From Tribonema minus (lineage: Eukaryota; Sar; Xanthophyceae; Tribonematales; Tribonemataceae): a DNA stretch of 64,000 bases. Below the pieces are notes generated by a model. That model worked only from the letters and a program-made list of their open reading frames with translations. It was not told where the DNA came from and did no database searches. The stretch covers positions 186,001-250,000 of the forward strand of contig JAFCMP010000031.1 of the NCBI GenBank assembly GCA_017506865.1, written 5' to 3'. A program made the position numbers and the translations under genes. Shown here piece after piece: positions 1 through 10,978 of this stretch. The number at the start of each line of letters is the position of its first letter. Within the stretch, counting starts at the first letter, position 1.

Positions 1-3000
1 GCCGCCGCCGCCGCGGCGCGCCGCCTCCGCCGCGCCTGCGCGCGCACGTCCGCGTGGTCGCGCGGCAGGAACCCCGGCGCGGCGGCGCGCGCGTCGCCCG
101 CCTCGTCGTCGCTGTCCGAGTAGACCTCGTCGCCGCTGTCGAGCTCGCACTCCGCGGCGGCGGCGGCAGCGGCGGCGGCGGTGTCGTCTGCGGCGGCGGC
201 GGCGGCGCGCGGCGTCAGCGGCGGCTCGTCCGCCTCCCCCGCCGGCCGGATGCGGCTGCGCGGTATGCCGAGGCGCCGCGCCAGCTGCTCCACGAGCGCG
301 TCGCTGCTCGCAAGCTGCTCTGTCGCCGCCGCCACCAGCGCCGCCGCCGCTGCCTCCGCCGCCGCCGCCGCCGCTGCACCAGGGTCGTCGGCAGGGGCCA
401 CCCCGTCACCACCGTTAAAGCTGTCAGCTGCTGCCGCCAGTGCCGGGTCGCCCAGCTGCAGGCTGCCGGCGGCGCCGACTGAGTCTTCCGGCTGTGCAAA
501 TGCTATGCTCTCTGATGACGAGAGGCTGGCGCCCGACGCGGCGAGCGACGACGGGCGCAGCGACGCGGCAGCGGAGGCGTCGGCGGCGGCAGCGGCGGCG
601 TCCCACGCCGGCGGCGGGTCCCACGAGAACGGCGCCGGCGCGCCCGGCGTCGTGCAGTGGAAGAAGAGCGATCCGCCGCTGTCGCGCCGCATCTCCCACT
701 CGCCACGCGCATCCAGCACCTGGTACGCGCACACAGAGATGCATCGCAGCAGTGCCGCCGCCACACGTTCGGGCGTGAGTGCACGCTGAGGCAGGCGGGG
801 GGCTCGGCGTGTGATGGGAGGAGGCGGTTTCTGGTGTGGCACAGCGCCTTGGCGTGAAGTCGCGACCAGCGCGAACGCTGCGGGCGAGCGGGGGCGTCAG
901 CGCAAGCACGCACAGCGTCGCTCATACATACCCTGTGTCTTCCATGTGATGCTCGCCGCTGCGCGCTCCAGTGGCCTCGACGAGTCTGGAGACGCCGCTG
1001 TGGATGACAACGAAGTAGCGTGGGCTCGAGCGAATTGCCACAAGAGTGAGTCATGTGCGCACTGGCGCTCGCCGGGCACACTGAGACCGCGCCTGTCTTC
1101 TGGACATCTGCGTGGCACGCTGCGTGCACTTCTCGCGTGCCCGCACTCCCTTATGGAACTACTGCGATTCAATGCCTACAACTAGCCCGCGCAACAGCCG
1201 AGTCCACCCAGCTGGCCTGGTCCTGAATGCGAGATTGCGCCAGAGACCTCCTGCCTGTGCCGCGCCTGCCATGCCCCCAGGCTGCGCCGCCACGCCGCCG
1301 CACCAGCATGCACATCTTCGGTAAGCGGCGCAGCTGCTCCTGCGCAATGGCCTGTCGCAAGCTCGACGCAACTCTTGTTCCGTCATCGACAGCGTTCCTT
1401 GCAAGCCACGCGCTGAGCATCCGCGCACCTGCGACGCCTCCAGCCTGCGCCGCCACTTGGCGTCGCTGCGCCGTAGCTGCCCCGGCGGCGCCGCCGCGGC
1501 GATGCTGCGCGCCTCGCGCCGCCGCGCCTCCGCCGCCGCCGCCGCCTCCGCGTGCCAGCGCTGCGCCGCCAGCAGCGCGGCGCCTGCGTCGATGCGCGCC
1601 TGCGGCGGCAGACGCGAAACGAGGGGAGGTTTGCATGCGCTGTGGTGAGCGGCAGCGGGCTGACTGGACGAGCTTGTGTTGAGGCATGCGGCGTGCGGGT
1701 GGGGCGCTGCGCTGCGGCGCCGCCTCTGCCGCTGGCCGGCGCAGCGCGCTCACAGGGACCGAGCGCGTCAAGTGGGAAGCATCGAGTTTCATCGCGTCGT
1801 CGTACGCGCGGTGGAGACGCGGCAGCGGTGCAGCGACGGCCGCTGCGCGCTTCAGGCCGATGCCCGCACGGCCCCCTATGCAGTAACTTCTAGATCATCA
1901 TCCTCTCGCAGCACCTCGGATGCGTATGGCTTTGTCGGAAACCTCCCAAAGCATACTCCGCAATCACAACCATCCAGGCAATACTGTCACGCTTCACGGT
2001 CGCTGCGACAGACGTGCACGGGGACTCTGCGCCAAGCAACATCACCCAGTTAACGCGGAAAAGTGCGCAGCGCGGAGCGCACCTGCAGCGCGGCGGCCTT
2101 GGCCGCGCGCTCCGCCGCGGTGGCGGCGCGCGCGACCGCCGCCTCGTAGTCGCGCAGCGCCAGCCGCGTCAGCGCGCGCTGCCGCTCGTGGCGGCACGCC
2201 ACGGTGTAGAGGCCGGGGTCGTTGGGGCCGCGCTCGCGCCCAACGCGGACCATGTACAGGTAGTCCTTCGCCAGGCGACGCCTGCAGGGGGGGGGGGGCG
2301 GGGGGGGGAGGGGGGCAATGTTGAACTCTGCTGTTGGCTGGCGGAGCGCAGCATCCACTGTCGGTCTTCCGCACTGTGCACATATACTTTGTCGGGCGGC
2401 GCCTAAGGGGGCGGGGGGGGGCGCTGTTGAGCGTTGCTGTTGACCGTTGCTGTTTGGGAGTGCGGGGCGGCAAGGGGGGGTGGGGGGGGGGGGGGGCTGC
2501 CACAGACGGGCAAGCGAGAGGTGACCGCCGCACTGACGGCAGCAATGTGCACTTCCGACACAGATTCTGAACACCTCACTCCTCTTGGCGTGAACCACGC
2601 CTCAACTTCAACTTCATTTTCAGCTGCGACGCTGCCGCTGCCGCCGCCGCGCACCTGCACAGCTGCTCCACGCAGCGCTGCTCGCTGTGGAATGTGGCGC
2701 GCGCGCACACGCCGGGCGCGTTCGGCAGCGCCGCGCGCCGCGACACGCCGAACACCAGCGCGTCGAGCCGCGCGCGCGGCGCCGCCTGCGGCGCGCTCGC
2801 AGCGGCGCGCCACGTGGCGGCGCCCCGCGGCAGCAGGCGCCGCCGGTGCCGCACACCCACGCGCGCGGCCTCGCGCTCCGCCTGCAGGCACGCCGCGGCG
2901 AGCGTAGAGCGATGGGACAAGAGTTGTGAGAACTCGATAATGCTCAGCAGAGGGAGGAATAACGTGCTGCAAAGTGTTGGAGGTCGGGCGCAGACAAAGG

Positions 3001-6000
3001 AGCCTGAGTGACGCTGAATGTCGTCTTTTTTGGAGGGGGCGGGGGCAGCACCGCCCGGCGTCGCCCGCGGTGTGAGCGCGCTGGTGCCGCCTGTTCGTGT
3101 GCAAGGGCGCACTCCGCGCACAGCTGCCTCTCAGCACTTGTGTGAAGTTCAAGGCGGCAGCGCGTGCACTCGGCCTGCTGCTGCCGCAGGCGCTGCCGCA
3201 CACAGCAACCGTGCACACAACTCAACACACAGACCTCGGCAGGAACGCAGAAGAAGGATCCGTGAATTACGGTCAGAGTTAACGCACGGAGCGCTGCGCA
3301 CGCGCGACTCACCACCGCGCTCTCGAACTGCCAGTCCTCCGCCGCCTCCGCGGACGACAGCAGCATGCACGTCGGCGGCGAGCGCGTGTCAAGCGCTGAG
3401 ACGAAGCCAGCGCTCAGCACGCCACACGTGGGCGCCATGAGCCCCGGCGGCGCCCGCCCCTGCAGCAGCAGCAGCAGCGGCGGCGGCGGCGGCGGCGGCG
3501 CCGCCTGCCGCGCGTCCCACGCCGCGCACGGCGGCGCCAGCACCGGCAGCTCCAGCGCCAGCACGAGCGTCACGCGCACGCAGCGGTCGCCGCCGCGCGC
3601 AAATAGCGCCGCGGCGCGCGTGCGCGCGTCGGCGGGCTGCAGCGCGCGGCCCGCTGGCGCGGCGCCGCGCAGCTGCGCGCCGGCGCGGCCGACGCAGGCG
3701 GCGCCGGGCACGACACGAGCGCGCGCCGCGCCGCCGCTCACGCGCAGCGACAGCGGCGCCAGCGCCGCGTCCGCATCGTCCAGCCAGGTGCCGACGCTGC
3801 CGCCGGCAGCGGGCGCGCCGCCGCGCAGCGCGGGGGACGGCACACTCGCCCTGCCATGCCTGTCGACGGCCGTGGTCGCGAGCAGCGTGGAGGCAGCGGC
3901 GGCGAGCGCGGCGGCAGCAGCGGAGGATTCGGACAGGGCGTCGTCGCAGATGCCGTGCGGCTGCTGCAGCAGCAGCAGCGGCAGCGCCTCCACAGCGGCA
4001 GCAGCGCCGGTCGCCGCACTGGGCGGCGCTTCTGGCGGCAGGCACACCAGCGCGAGCAGGCTGCGGAGCGCTGCGCCGCCGGCGCCGCCGCGCCACCACG
4101 CGACATCGCCAGGCGGCGCGCCGCTGCGGCCGAGGCGCTGCCACGCGTCGCCGGCGGCCAGCAGCACGCTCCGGCGGCGCCACGAGGCGGCGCCGCGGGC
4201 GGTGTGCACGCGCAGCTCTATTGTCACGTCCGCGCTGCTGCTGCCGCTGCTGCTGCTGCCGCCGGTGTGCTTGGGCTCCGCGGCGCCCGCCTCCGCTACT
4301 GCCAGCACCCCTGCGATGCACGTCGGCGGCGATAGCGTGTGCTGAGCTGCAAGCGCAGCGCGAGGGGCGCATGCCGCATGCGGCGCATGTGGAAGGCGCC
4401 ATCGCGCGTGTTGTGCGGCTTTTGCAGGCAGTGAATCTCAAGCGCTGCAGGGACAGCGCCGAGTGCTTGTGCCGCTGCCGTCGCGGCCGCAGCGCGCTTG
4501 CCAACCCGCGCGACCGCTGCTGTGCTGAGCTCTGCTACAAGCGGTGTTTGTGCTGCAGAGATCAATTTACGTGTGTCGCCGATCGTGACGAGTGCCAAGC
4601 GCAGCATGTCGGCAAGTGCTGCTGGTCGTGCACTGCTGCAGCACGGTGATTGCCGCGACTTCTGCTGTGACAGTTGCCAGCGTTCGCGCGTAGAACCCCG
4701 CAGGTAGACTCCGTTTGTCCGTGACAAACACACAGAAGGAACAACTTCAACTCCACCTACGTCTGCCTACATTGAGAGCACCCGCAGGCAAAACCACTCG
4801 CCAGTGCACGGCCCTACATGAGGCCCTCCTGCGATCATGAGCATCCTGAAGAACGGCGCACCACTGCACACAAGAACAAACCTAACCTTAACCCTAAGTC
4901 TTGCCCATGCGCCGCGTGACTCACCGTTGGGCTGGCTGCTACTGCCGCTCGCGCTGCCGCCGCGCTCACCGCCATCACTGCCTCCCTCCCCCCACCGCCT
5001 CATGAGCATGGCCTCCCGCACCGAGCACCGAAAGGCGCTGCCGCCGCCGCGCAGTGCCGCGGCAACAGCCGTCAGCGCCGCCGCCTCCGTCAACTCCACC
5101 GCTGTCTCCGTGCCGTCCTCAACGTCATAGCATCCCACTCGCCACAGCGCGGGCTCCGCCGCGGCTGCTGCCGCCTCCGCCGCCGCTCCCGCCAGTGGCA
5201 CCGCTGCTGCTGCCATTGCAGGCGTCGCCGTGCTGCCGTCTCCGAGTGCAGCAGCACCACCAGCTGCACCTGCGCCCGCTCTGCGTGCAACAGTCAGCCG
5301 GTACCGCGGCGGCGCGAGCGCGGCCGCGCCCCTGCCGCACACGGGCACCTCCCGCGCCAGCACGCGCACCGCGTCGCCCGTGGCGGCGGCGGCGGCGGCG
5401 GCAGCGGACGCCAGCGCCGCCGCTGCCTCATGGCTGCGCCGCTGCTGCGCCAGCAGCGACCGCGTAAGCCGGTCCGCCGCGGTAGCAGCTGACTGTGTCG
5501 ACAGTGGCGGCGGCGGCGGCGGCAGCACGTGCGCGGCGAGCTCAAAGGCGCGCTGCAGCGAGACAGACTGGACCTGGCTCTCCGCCTCGCGGATGGCGCG
5601 CACGTCGCGGCGGCGCGCGAGGCCGCGGCCGCGCCGGCGCTCCTCATCATCAGCAGCGGCGGCGGCATCGTCAGCGCCGCCGCTCAGGCGGTGCTCGGCG
5701 AGGTGGCCCAGGTTGCTCACCCAGACCTGCGCGACAGGCACGGGGGGGGGGGGGGTCCAGGCGTCAACACGGGAGCCCTGCTGCATTGTCTGTGTCTCCA
5801 ACTTTCCTCTACTTCACATTCGGGGCGCCCTCGATGATCCCACTGCAAGCATCAGCACGCGACTGCGGCAGCCAGCCGCGGCTCGTAGCTTGCGCTCAGC
5901 ATCGCGAACGGACACGCGATCACGGCGCCGCCCGCCGCCACAACCCCGTCCCGCCTGCACCGATGGCCATGCCAGCAAGCCCTGCGCCGCCTGACGCAAG

Positions 6001-7265
6001 TGCTGCCGTCACCTCACCGGCGCGCGCTCCCGCGCTGCCGCCGCGCGAACGCTCACTGACCTGGTGCACGTCCAGCACGAAGCGCTTCGCGCGCACGCGG
6101 GCCGCCGCCGCCAGCAGGCACCGCGCATTCTCCCTCTCCACCTGCTCCGCGTGCAGCGCGTGCATCGGGTGGCGCTCCACGCGCGGCAGCGCCGCCGCCG
6201 CCGCTGCCGCCGCCGCCGCCTCCTCCGCATCGTCGCCGCCGGCCTCCAGCTGCAGCGCGCGCGCCGCCGCCGCCGCCGCGCGCGCCGCCGCCGCCGCCGC
6301 CTCGCGCTCCTCCTCCGACCTGTACTTGACGCGCAGGTCGTCACTGGACCAGGAGGTGGGGCCCTGTGCCTCCAGGCGCGGCGCGCGCTGCTGCTGCTGC
6401 TGCTGCGGCGCGTACGGGCTCGCGTGAGCGCCGCGGCGCATCCTGCCGCTGCTGCTGGCGGGGCGCTGCCGCGCGGGGTTCATCCACGCCTCTGCTGGCG
6501 CCGCCATGGTCGCCGAGTACAGCGGGTTCTGCGTGAGCTTGGCGTGGATGCGATCTGTGCCGGAGGCAGCGGCGGCGGGGGCGCCGGCAGCGGCGGAGGC
6601 GCGCCGCCGCTGCTTGCCCTTGGGGCTGCAGCTGGCGCTGTCGAGGCCGGTCTTGTGGCGCGGCAGCTGCAGCTCGCTGGTGCTGCGATTGATGCGCGGT
6701 AGAGACCGTGGGTTTGGCCCTTCTAAGCCGAATGTCGGTGAGGTTTCTGGCACTGAAGGCTCTCGATGTGAGTAGGTTAAGTGTGGCAGGCCGCGTATTG
6801 GTCCTCGCAGTGGGCCTGCGGCTTGCCTGGTGCTGCCGTCGCCCAATGTTCTTGTGAATGATGTCGTTGCGGGTACTAGCACTGTACTTAGGTCCTCTTT
6901 GTTGAACTCCAGGCTGCATGTTGTTGACTGTCCCCCTGATGCAGCAGTGGTGGGCTCCGGCATAGTTCCTGGATTGTGCTCGAGCGAGGTCAAGTGGTGA
7001 CTCCTCTTGCGGTTGCGAGCTGCCCGCTCCGCCTGCAGCTCCGCCATGCGCTGCTTGTTGGCCTTATTGAGAATCTGCAGCCAAGCAGACGGTGGCAGCC
7101 ACAGCTTCAATACATGCAGCAGCAGCTCACAAAAGCAGCAAAAAAGCATGAGCAGAGCAGCGTGTACCTGCCGCCAACACTCACCTTCCTCGCCGAGTAT
7201 TCGACAGCTTTGATGAAGTTGAGGGTGTCATCCTCGGCGGTCACGACCTGCGCCGGCCTCACCAT
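1..7265 (-). CDS. Large WW-domain protein with zinc-knuckle-like module, 3' end cut by window
   Basis: I do not recognise this gene by name. Ten exons join in phase: 7185-7265, 6061-7074, 4925-5789, 3313-4310, 3052-3192, 2655-2881, 2083-2281, 1429-1599, 1304-1351 and 785 to the window edge, about 1509 residues. The chosen ATG (7263-7265) opens a 27-codon exon beginning MVRPAQVVTAEDDTLNF. Exon 2 is hydrophilic, with a Lys/Arg-rich helix (ANKQRMAELQAERAARNRKR), a poly-Gln tract and Ala/Glu-rich stretches. Exon 5 has a CxxC-CxxC-His cluster (CTRC, then LCAECALAH), B-box- or zinc-ribbon-like. The last exon has a WW-type motif: a first Trp in EWEMRRDSGGSLFFH and a second in SWDPPPAW. WW domains usually bind proline-rich ligands, so a scaffold or adaptor role is an inference. 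An Ala-rich acidic tail runs off the edge. The exon model is well supported; the function is not. Confidence 0.72.
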
Positions 7266-8086
7266 GGTACGTGCGCTAGCTAGCGGGCGCACGGGGTGTA
7301 GGGGGCTGCCAGAAAATGTAACTGCCGGATTTGAACGCCTGTTCAAGGGTCAAAAATTATCGCTTCATACATATTCACACGCCGAAGAAGGCTCGCTGAC
7401 TTGGGCGGCGACAGACGCGCGGTGTGAGTCATAGTACTGCTGTGATTGGCACGACAGATGCAGCACGGACGAGGCAGCTGCACTCCACCATATCTCGACC
7501 TGGTCACCGTGGCCTCCAGGCCGTGCGAACGACTTGCAAAACAACGCCGCCGCCACAGACCAGGTCTGGTCATGGAACCAGTACCCATACCGGAGCTGAA
7601 GCACACCTTCGTGCGCTTGCCTGTCCTGCGAACGGACACTCCACTGTACTATCCTACCAACGAGCAGAGCAAGGTCTTGAGACTGACAGTGGCGCGGGCG
7701 TACAAGTCGGCGGTGGCAGCAGGCCAGCAGCAGTTTCGCCCATGCAGCCGCAACAGTGCCATATCAACGCCCGGAAGCAAGCTGCGGTGCGCCACACCTG
7801 GCATCGCAATCAGTAGCAGCATCAGCGACAGGATGGCCAGGCGGGGGCAGCAGGCGGAGCAGCTGGTACGGGCAGCGCACACGAGCAACACAAGACTGGA
7901 TGGCATTGTAAACGGGGCAGGTATCCTCTGATTGACACTCTTTAAACAGTATGTAGGTCGCAGCAGCAGCAGCGTCAGCAGCGTGCGCCCGGTGCGCGTG
8001 CGTGCGCCGCGAAGCTCACTGCAATGCGCAGCACTGGGCGCGCACGCGCAACGGACGGCGGATCAATATTTACGACACAAAGACTA
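7266..8086. other. Intergenic spacer between two minus-strand genes
   Basis: No open frame here is supported by splice sites or a recognisable domain. The stretch should hold the 3' flank of the coiled-coil gene and the promoter of the WW-domain gene. I see no clear TATA box or other defined motif. Confidence 0.5.
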
Positions 8087-10039
8087 CTATCCCGCACCAG
8101 CCTGCTTCCGCTCTCTCCTGTGCCTCCTCTGTACAGCCGCGACGGCGGGCGCCGGCGTGATGCGCAGGCGCAGGTCCCACAGGCCCGCCGCGGTGCCCAC
8201 GCACGGGCGCGTATATACACGCAGCTGCAGCCCGGGCCGCTTGCGCAGTATCGGTACGACGAGGGTGACGAATGCGTCCTTGATCTCAGGTTGTAGCCCT
8301 ACGAGCTGGATGCCGGGCGGGAAGCCCGGCGGCGCCGCGTCGTGGTGCGCCGCGCACGAGAGCCAGTACCCAAGGTACAGCTGCTTTTCCTGCGGCGCGC
8401 ACGAGTGCAGGAGGTGAAGCAGGGTTCAGAGAGCGCGGAGGTGGTGCGCGGGGTGCGAGCGGGCGGCAAAATGGGGCGCGCGCAGCGCACTGGCAGCGGC
8501 GGCGCGCGCGCTGCGCAGCGTGCAGGCGTTGCATCGCTCTGCGGTCCTCTGCCGCAGCAGCGCTCAAATATGCGACTCGTGTGCGTGCGTCAGGCGCAAT
8601 GCACACGCACAACCCCCCCCCCCCCACACACACACACACACACAAGTGTACACACACACCTACATCATGCAACGCTGGTCTGCTGGATGTCGTGCGTACA
8701 AGCTGGCATGAAAGCTTGACCGCGCGTTCGGCAGCCGCAACTGAGCGTCAGTGCTCACCAGGTCACGGCTCCACTGCTGCAGCGTCAGCTTGATGACGGG
8801 GTGATCCAGCCCGTAGTCCGGAGTGGGGTGTCGTGCCATCTCCTCCAACTGATACAGTAGAACAACAGGTGGCACGCAGCAGTGTCAGAGTGCAGCGCTC
8901 GAATGCAGCACACCGTTCATCACAACTCTTGGATGTGAGCCTGAACGCTCATGAATCGGCGGAGCTTGAGGGCAGATGCTTCCGGAGCCAGTTGTAAGTG
9001 CAACCGTCATTGCATGTGATGATACACCTGAAGAATGTTGCTGCAAAAACACGCTCATCGGAGCGCTGTTACCAGCCACATGGAACCCGTGGCAATGTCA
9101 TCACGTCGACAAACGCGCATACGCAGCGCGCCACTTGCCACCGCGCACGCGAGCACGCCGCAACTGACAGCAGCGGCCAGGAGAGCCAGCAGGCAGCACG
9201 CGCGGCAGTCGCTCACCCAGTCATTGGTCGCCTGCCCCGCCAGTATCGGCATGTTGGCGGCGACATGCGCGGACGTATTGCCTCTCAGCACGCGTTCGCT
9301 CAGCGCGCCCCGCCTGCTCCCGCCCGCCCACCCGCCGATCTGTCCGGAGTCGGAGCGCTTGCGGTCTGGGCTGAGCCTCGGGCTGGGGCACGCGGTGCTG
9401 TTGGCTGAGCCAGATGACCCCGCCTCCACATGCTGTGTTCACAAGCAAGCGGTGCATGTGGCAGTTGGGGCATGCGCATTGGTGCACAGCGTTGCGGGTC
9501 GGCATCGGTGATGTTGGGCGCAGCAGAGCAATGCTAATGCTGGCTTTAAATGACCAGGTGGTCTACTACATGTGTTGTCGAGTAAACCTCATCGATCTGC
9601 TGCGTTGTCTATACTCTTCGTCGCGCAGTTGAACTGACGAAATTCGATCTTCGAACAGCTCTTTCAAGAGAGCACAGCGACATAATTATATGGGGAGCAT
9701 GTTGTATCCAGCTGCAACGCCCCTGCTCACCTGTTCGGGGCACATAGTGTCTGTTTCCACCGCTCTCTCCGGCTGCCCGGCCAAGGCCAACTGATTGCGC
9801 AGAGCTTCATTCTCAAGTTGCAACGCCTGTAGCCTGCTGTGCAGCGCCTGCTGCTTCTCCTCTGCATCCGCCGTAACCGTCACCAACTGTCGCTGCAGAG
9901 TCTCGCAGAGCTTCACCATCGATGTCAGCGCACCGCCGCTCCCAATACTCGGCTCATCGTCGTTGACATCGTCCAGCTCGCTATCTGCTGTCTGAGCGCA
10001 CACCTGATGCAGATCCGCGTGCTGCCGCTGCTCCTCCAT
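8087..10039 (-). CDS. Coiled-coil protein with unrecognised C-terminal domain, 305 aa
   Basis: Four exons, all in phase 0: 9731-10039, 9217-9432, 8759-8848 and 8087-8389, giving 305 residues from ATG 10037-10039 to TAG 8087-8089. Residues 1-45 are acidic and polar. Residues 45-95 form a heptad-like coiled coil (LQRQLVTVTADAEEKQQALH, then LQALQLENEALRNQLAL). Exon 2 is Ser/Gly/Arg-rich and looks disordered. Exons 3 and 4 encode a compact domain with conserved-looking blocks: HPTPDYGLDHPVIKLTLQQW, then EKQLYLGYWLSC, then GFPPGIQLVGLQPEIKDAF, then LWDLRLRI. I cannot assign this domain to a family. The ATG faces the plus-strand gene at 10979, so the two share a divergent spacer. Donors are GTGAGC throughout. 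The structure is well supported; function unknown. Confidence 0.75.
8610..8660 (+). repeat. Poly-C and CA microsatellite
   Basis: A C run (about 8613-8625) followed by a CA run (to about 8643) and a second short CA run, in the last intron of the minus-strand coiled-coil gene. Confidence 0.85.
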
Positions 10040-10978
10040 GGCAGCCCAACAGCACGTGAGACACCAGCAGCACTAGAGCTCTTCCCACCTTGCAACGTGT
10101 CAACTCCAGAAGGTTACAGAGTTGAGTTTGAAGTTAGGGTTGTTGTGCACGCTGGGGACGAACGATGCCGCGAGGCAGCGGCACAGGCGCAAAGGCGAAC
10201 GCCTCGCTGCAGATGAAAACTGCGCAGCAGGTGCGTCTTCGGTTATCGTGTGTGTCTGGTTTCATCATGTGAAGAAGTTGGCATCTACAATGCTGGCCTC
10301 AAGGCGGCATGACACAATGATCGAAGCCACCAGGTGAATGGCACTTAATCATAGTCTTAAAAGAACGACCCAATGATTCTGACGTTGCCTGTCAAGGCAG
10401 CGCCTTCACCAGCACCAGCACCTGGGTGGGTGGCCAGTCATGTTTTGTAGATACACAATGCGTTGCAATCATTCATATATGGAATCATTTATATATGGTT
10501 TCCTCGCTTCCGCAGTAGTTGTTATGGGCAAAGCCGCCTGAAACTGTAGGCTACAATCAAGTCATCAAGCAACACATCGCGCCAATGTACACCTGAACAC
10601 AGGTCATGCTGAAGTTCAACTCCAAGAACTCCTCTGCGGTTCAGGCACCAACAGTGTTCAAACAGGGAGAGTTGAAGGCACGCACTTCTCTGATGCATGC
10701 GCAGCATATGAACACACCATTGCTGCCCGCCGCAGCCGCTGCACACTTGTTCATCACTGAACACTGCAGTGTCGCAGTGCTCACTCACCGCACCGCACCG
10801 ACCGCACAGGGCCTCGAGCCGTGGCCCTACCTATCATGCCATGATGCCACATCTGATAGGCTGCAAACATAGCAGAAACGCAAGTTGTACGTAAAGTTGC
10901 GGCTGGTGCTGCGTCTCTATAAACGGCTTGTGCTGCTTGTGGCTTGCGCTGCCTCCTCACCCTAGATCACAAACCCCT
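10040..10978. promoter_or_regulatory. Divergent intergenic region
   Basis: This region lies between the ATGs of two divergently transcribed genes and should contain both promoters. It is less GC-rich than its surroundings and has an AT-rich patch around 10470-10500 with two near-copies of the word atatatgg. A short sequence at 10805-10822 is repeated at the upstream edge of the plus-strand gene (11039-11056). No core promoter element is certain. Confidence 0.4.

Noticed and set aside
3365-4345. Long plus-strand open frame, Ser/Ala-rich
   Set aside because: It is the antisense shadow of exon 4 of the minus-strand WW-domain gene; GC-rich DNA keeps several frames open and only the minus frame has matching splice phases.
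5590-5800. Possible VPS13-like motif in the WW-domain gene (VSNLGHL)
   Set aside because: Only a few residues agree and no chorein or other VPS13 region is present.
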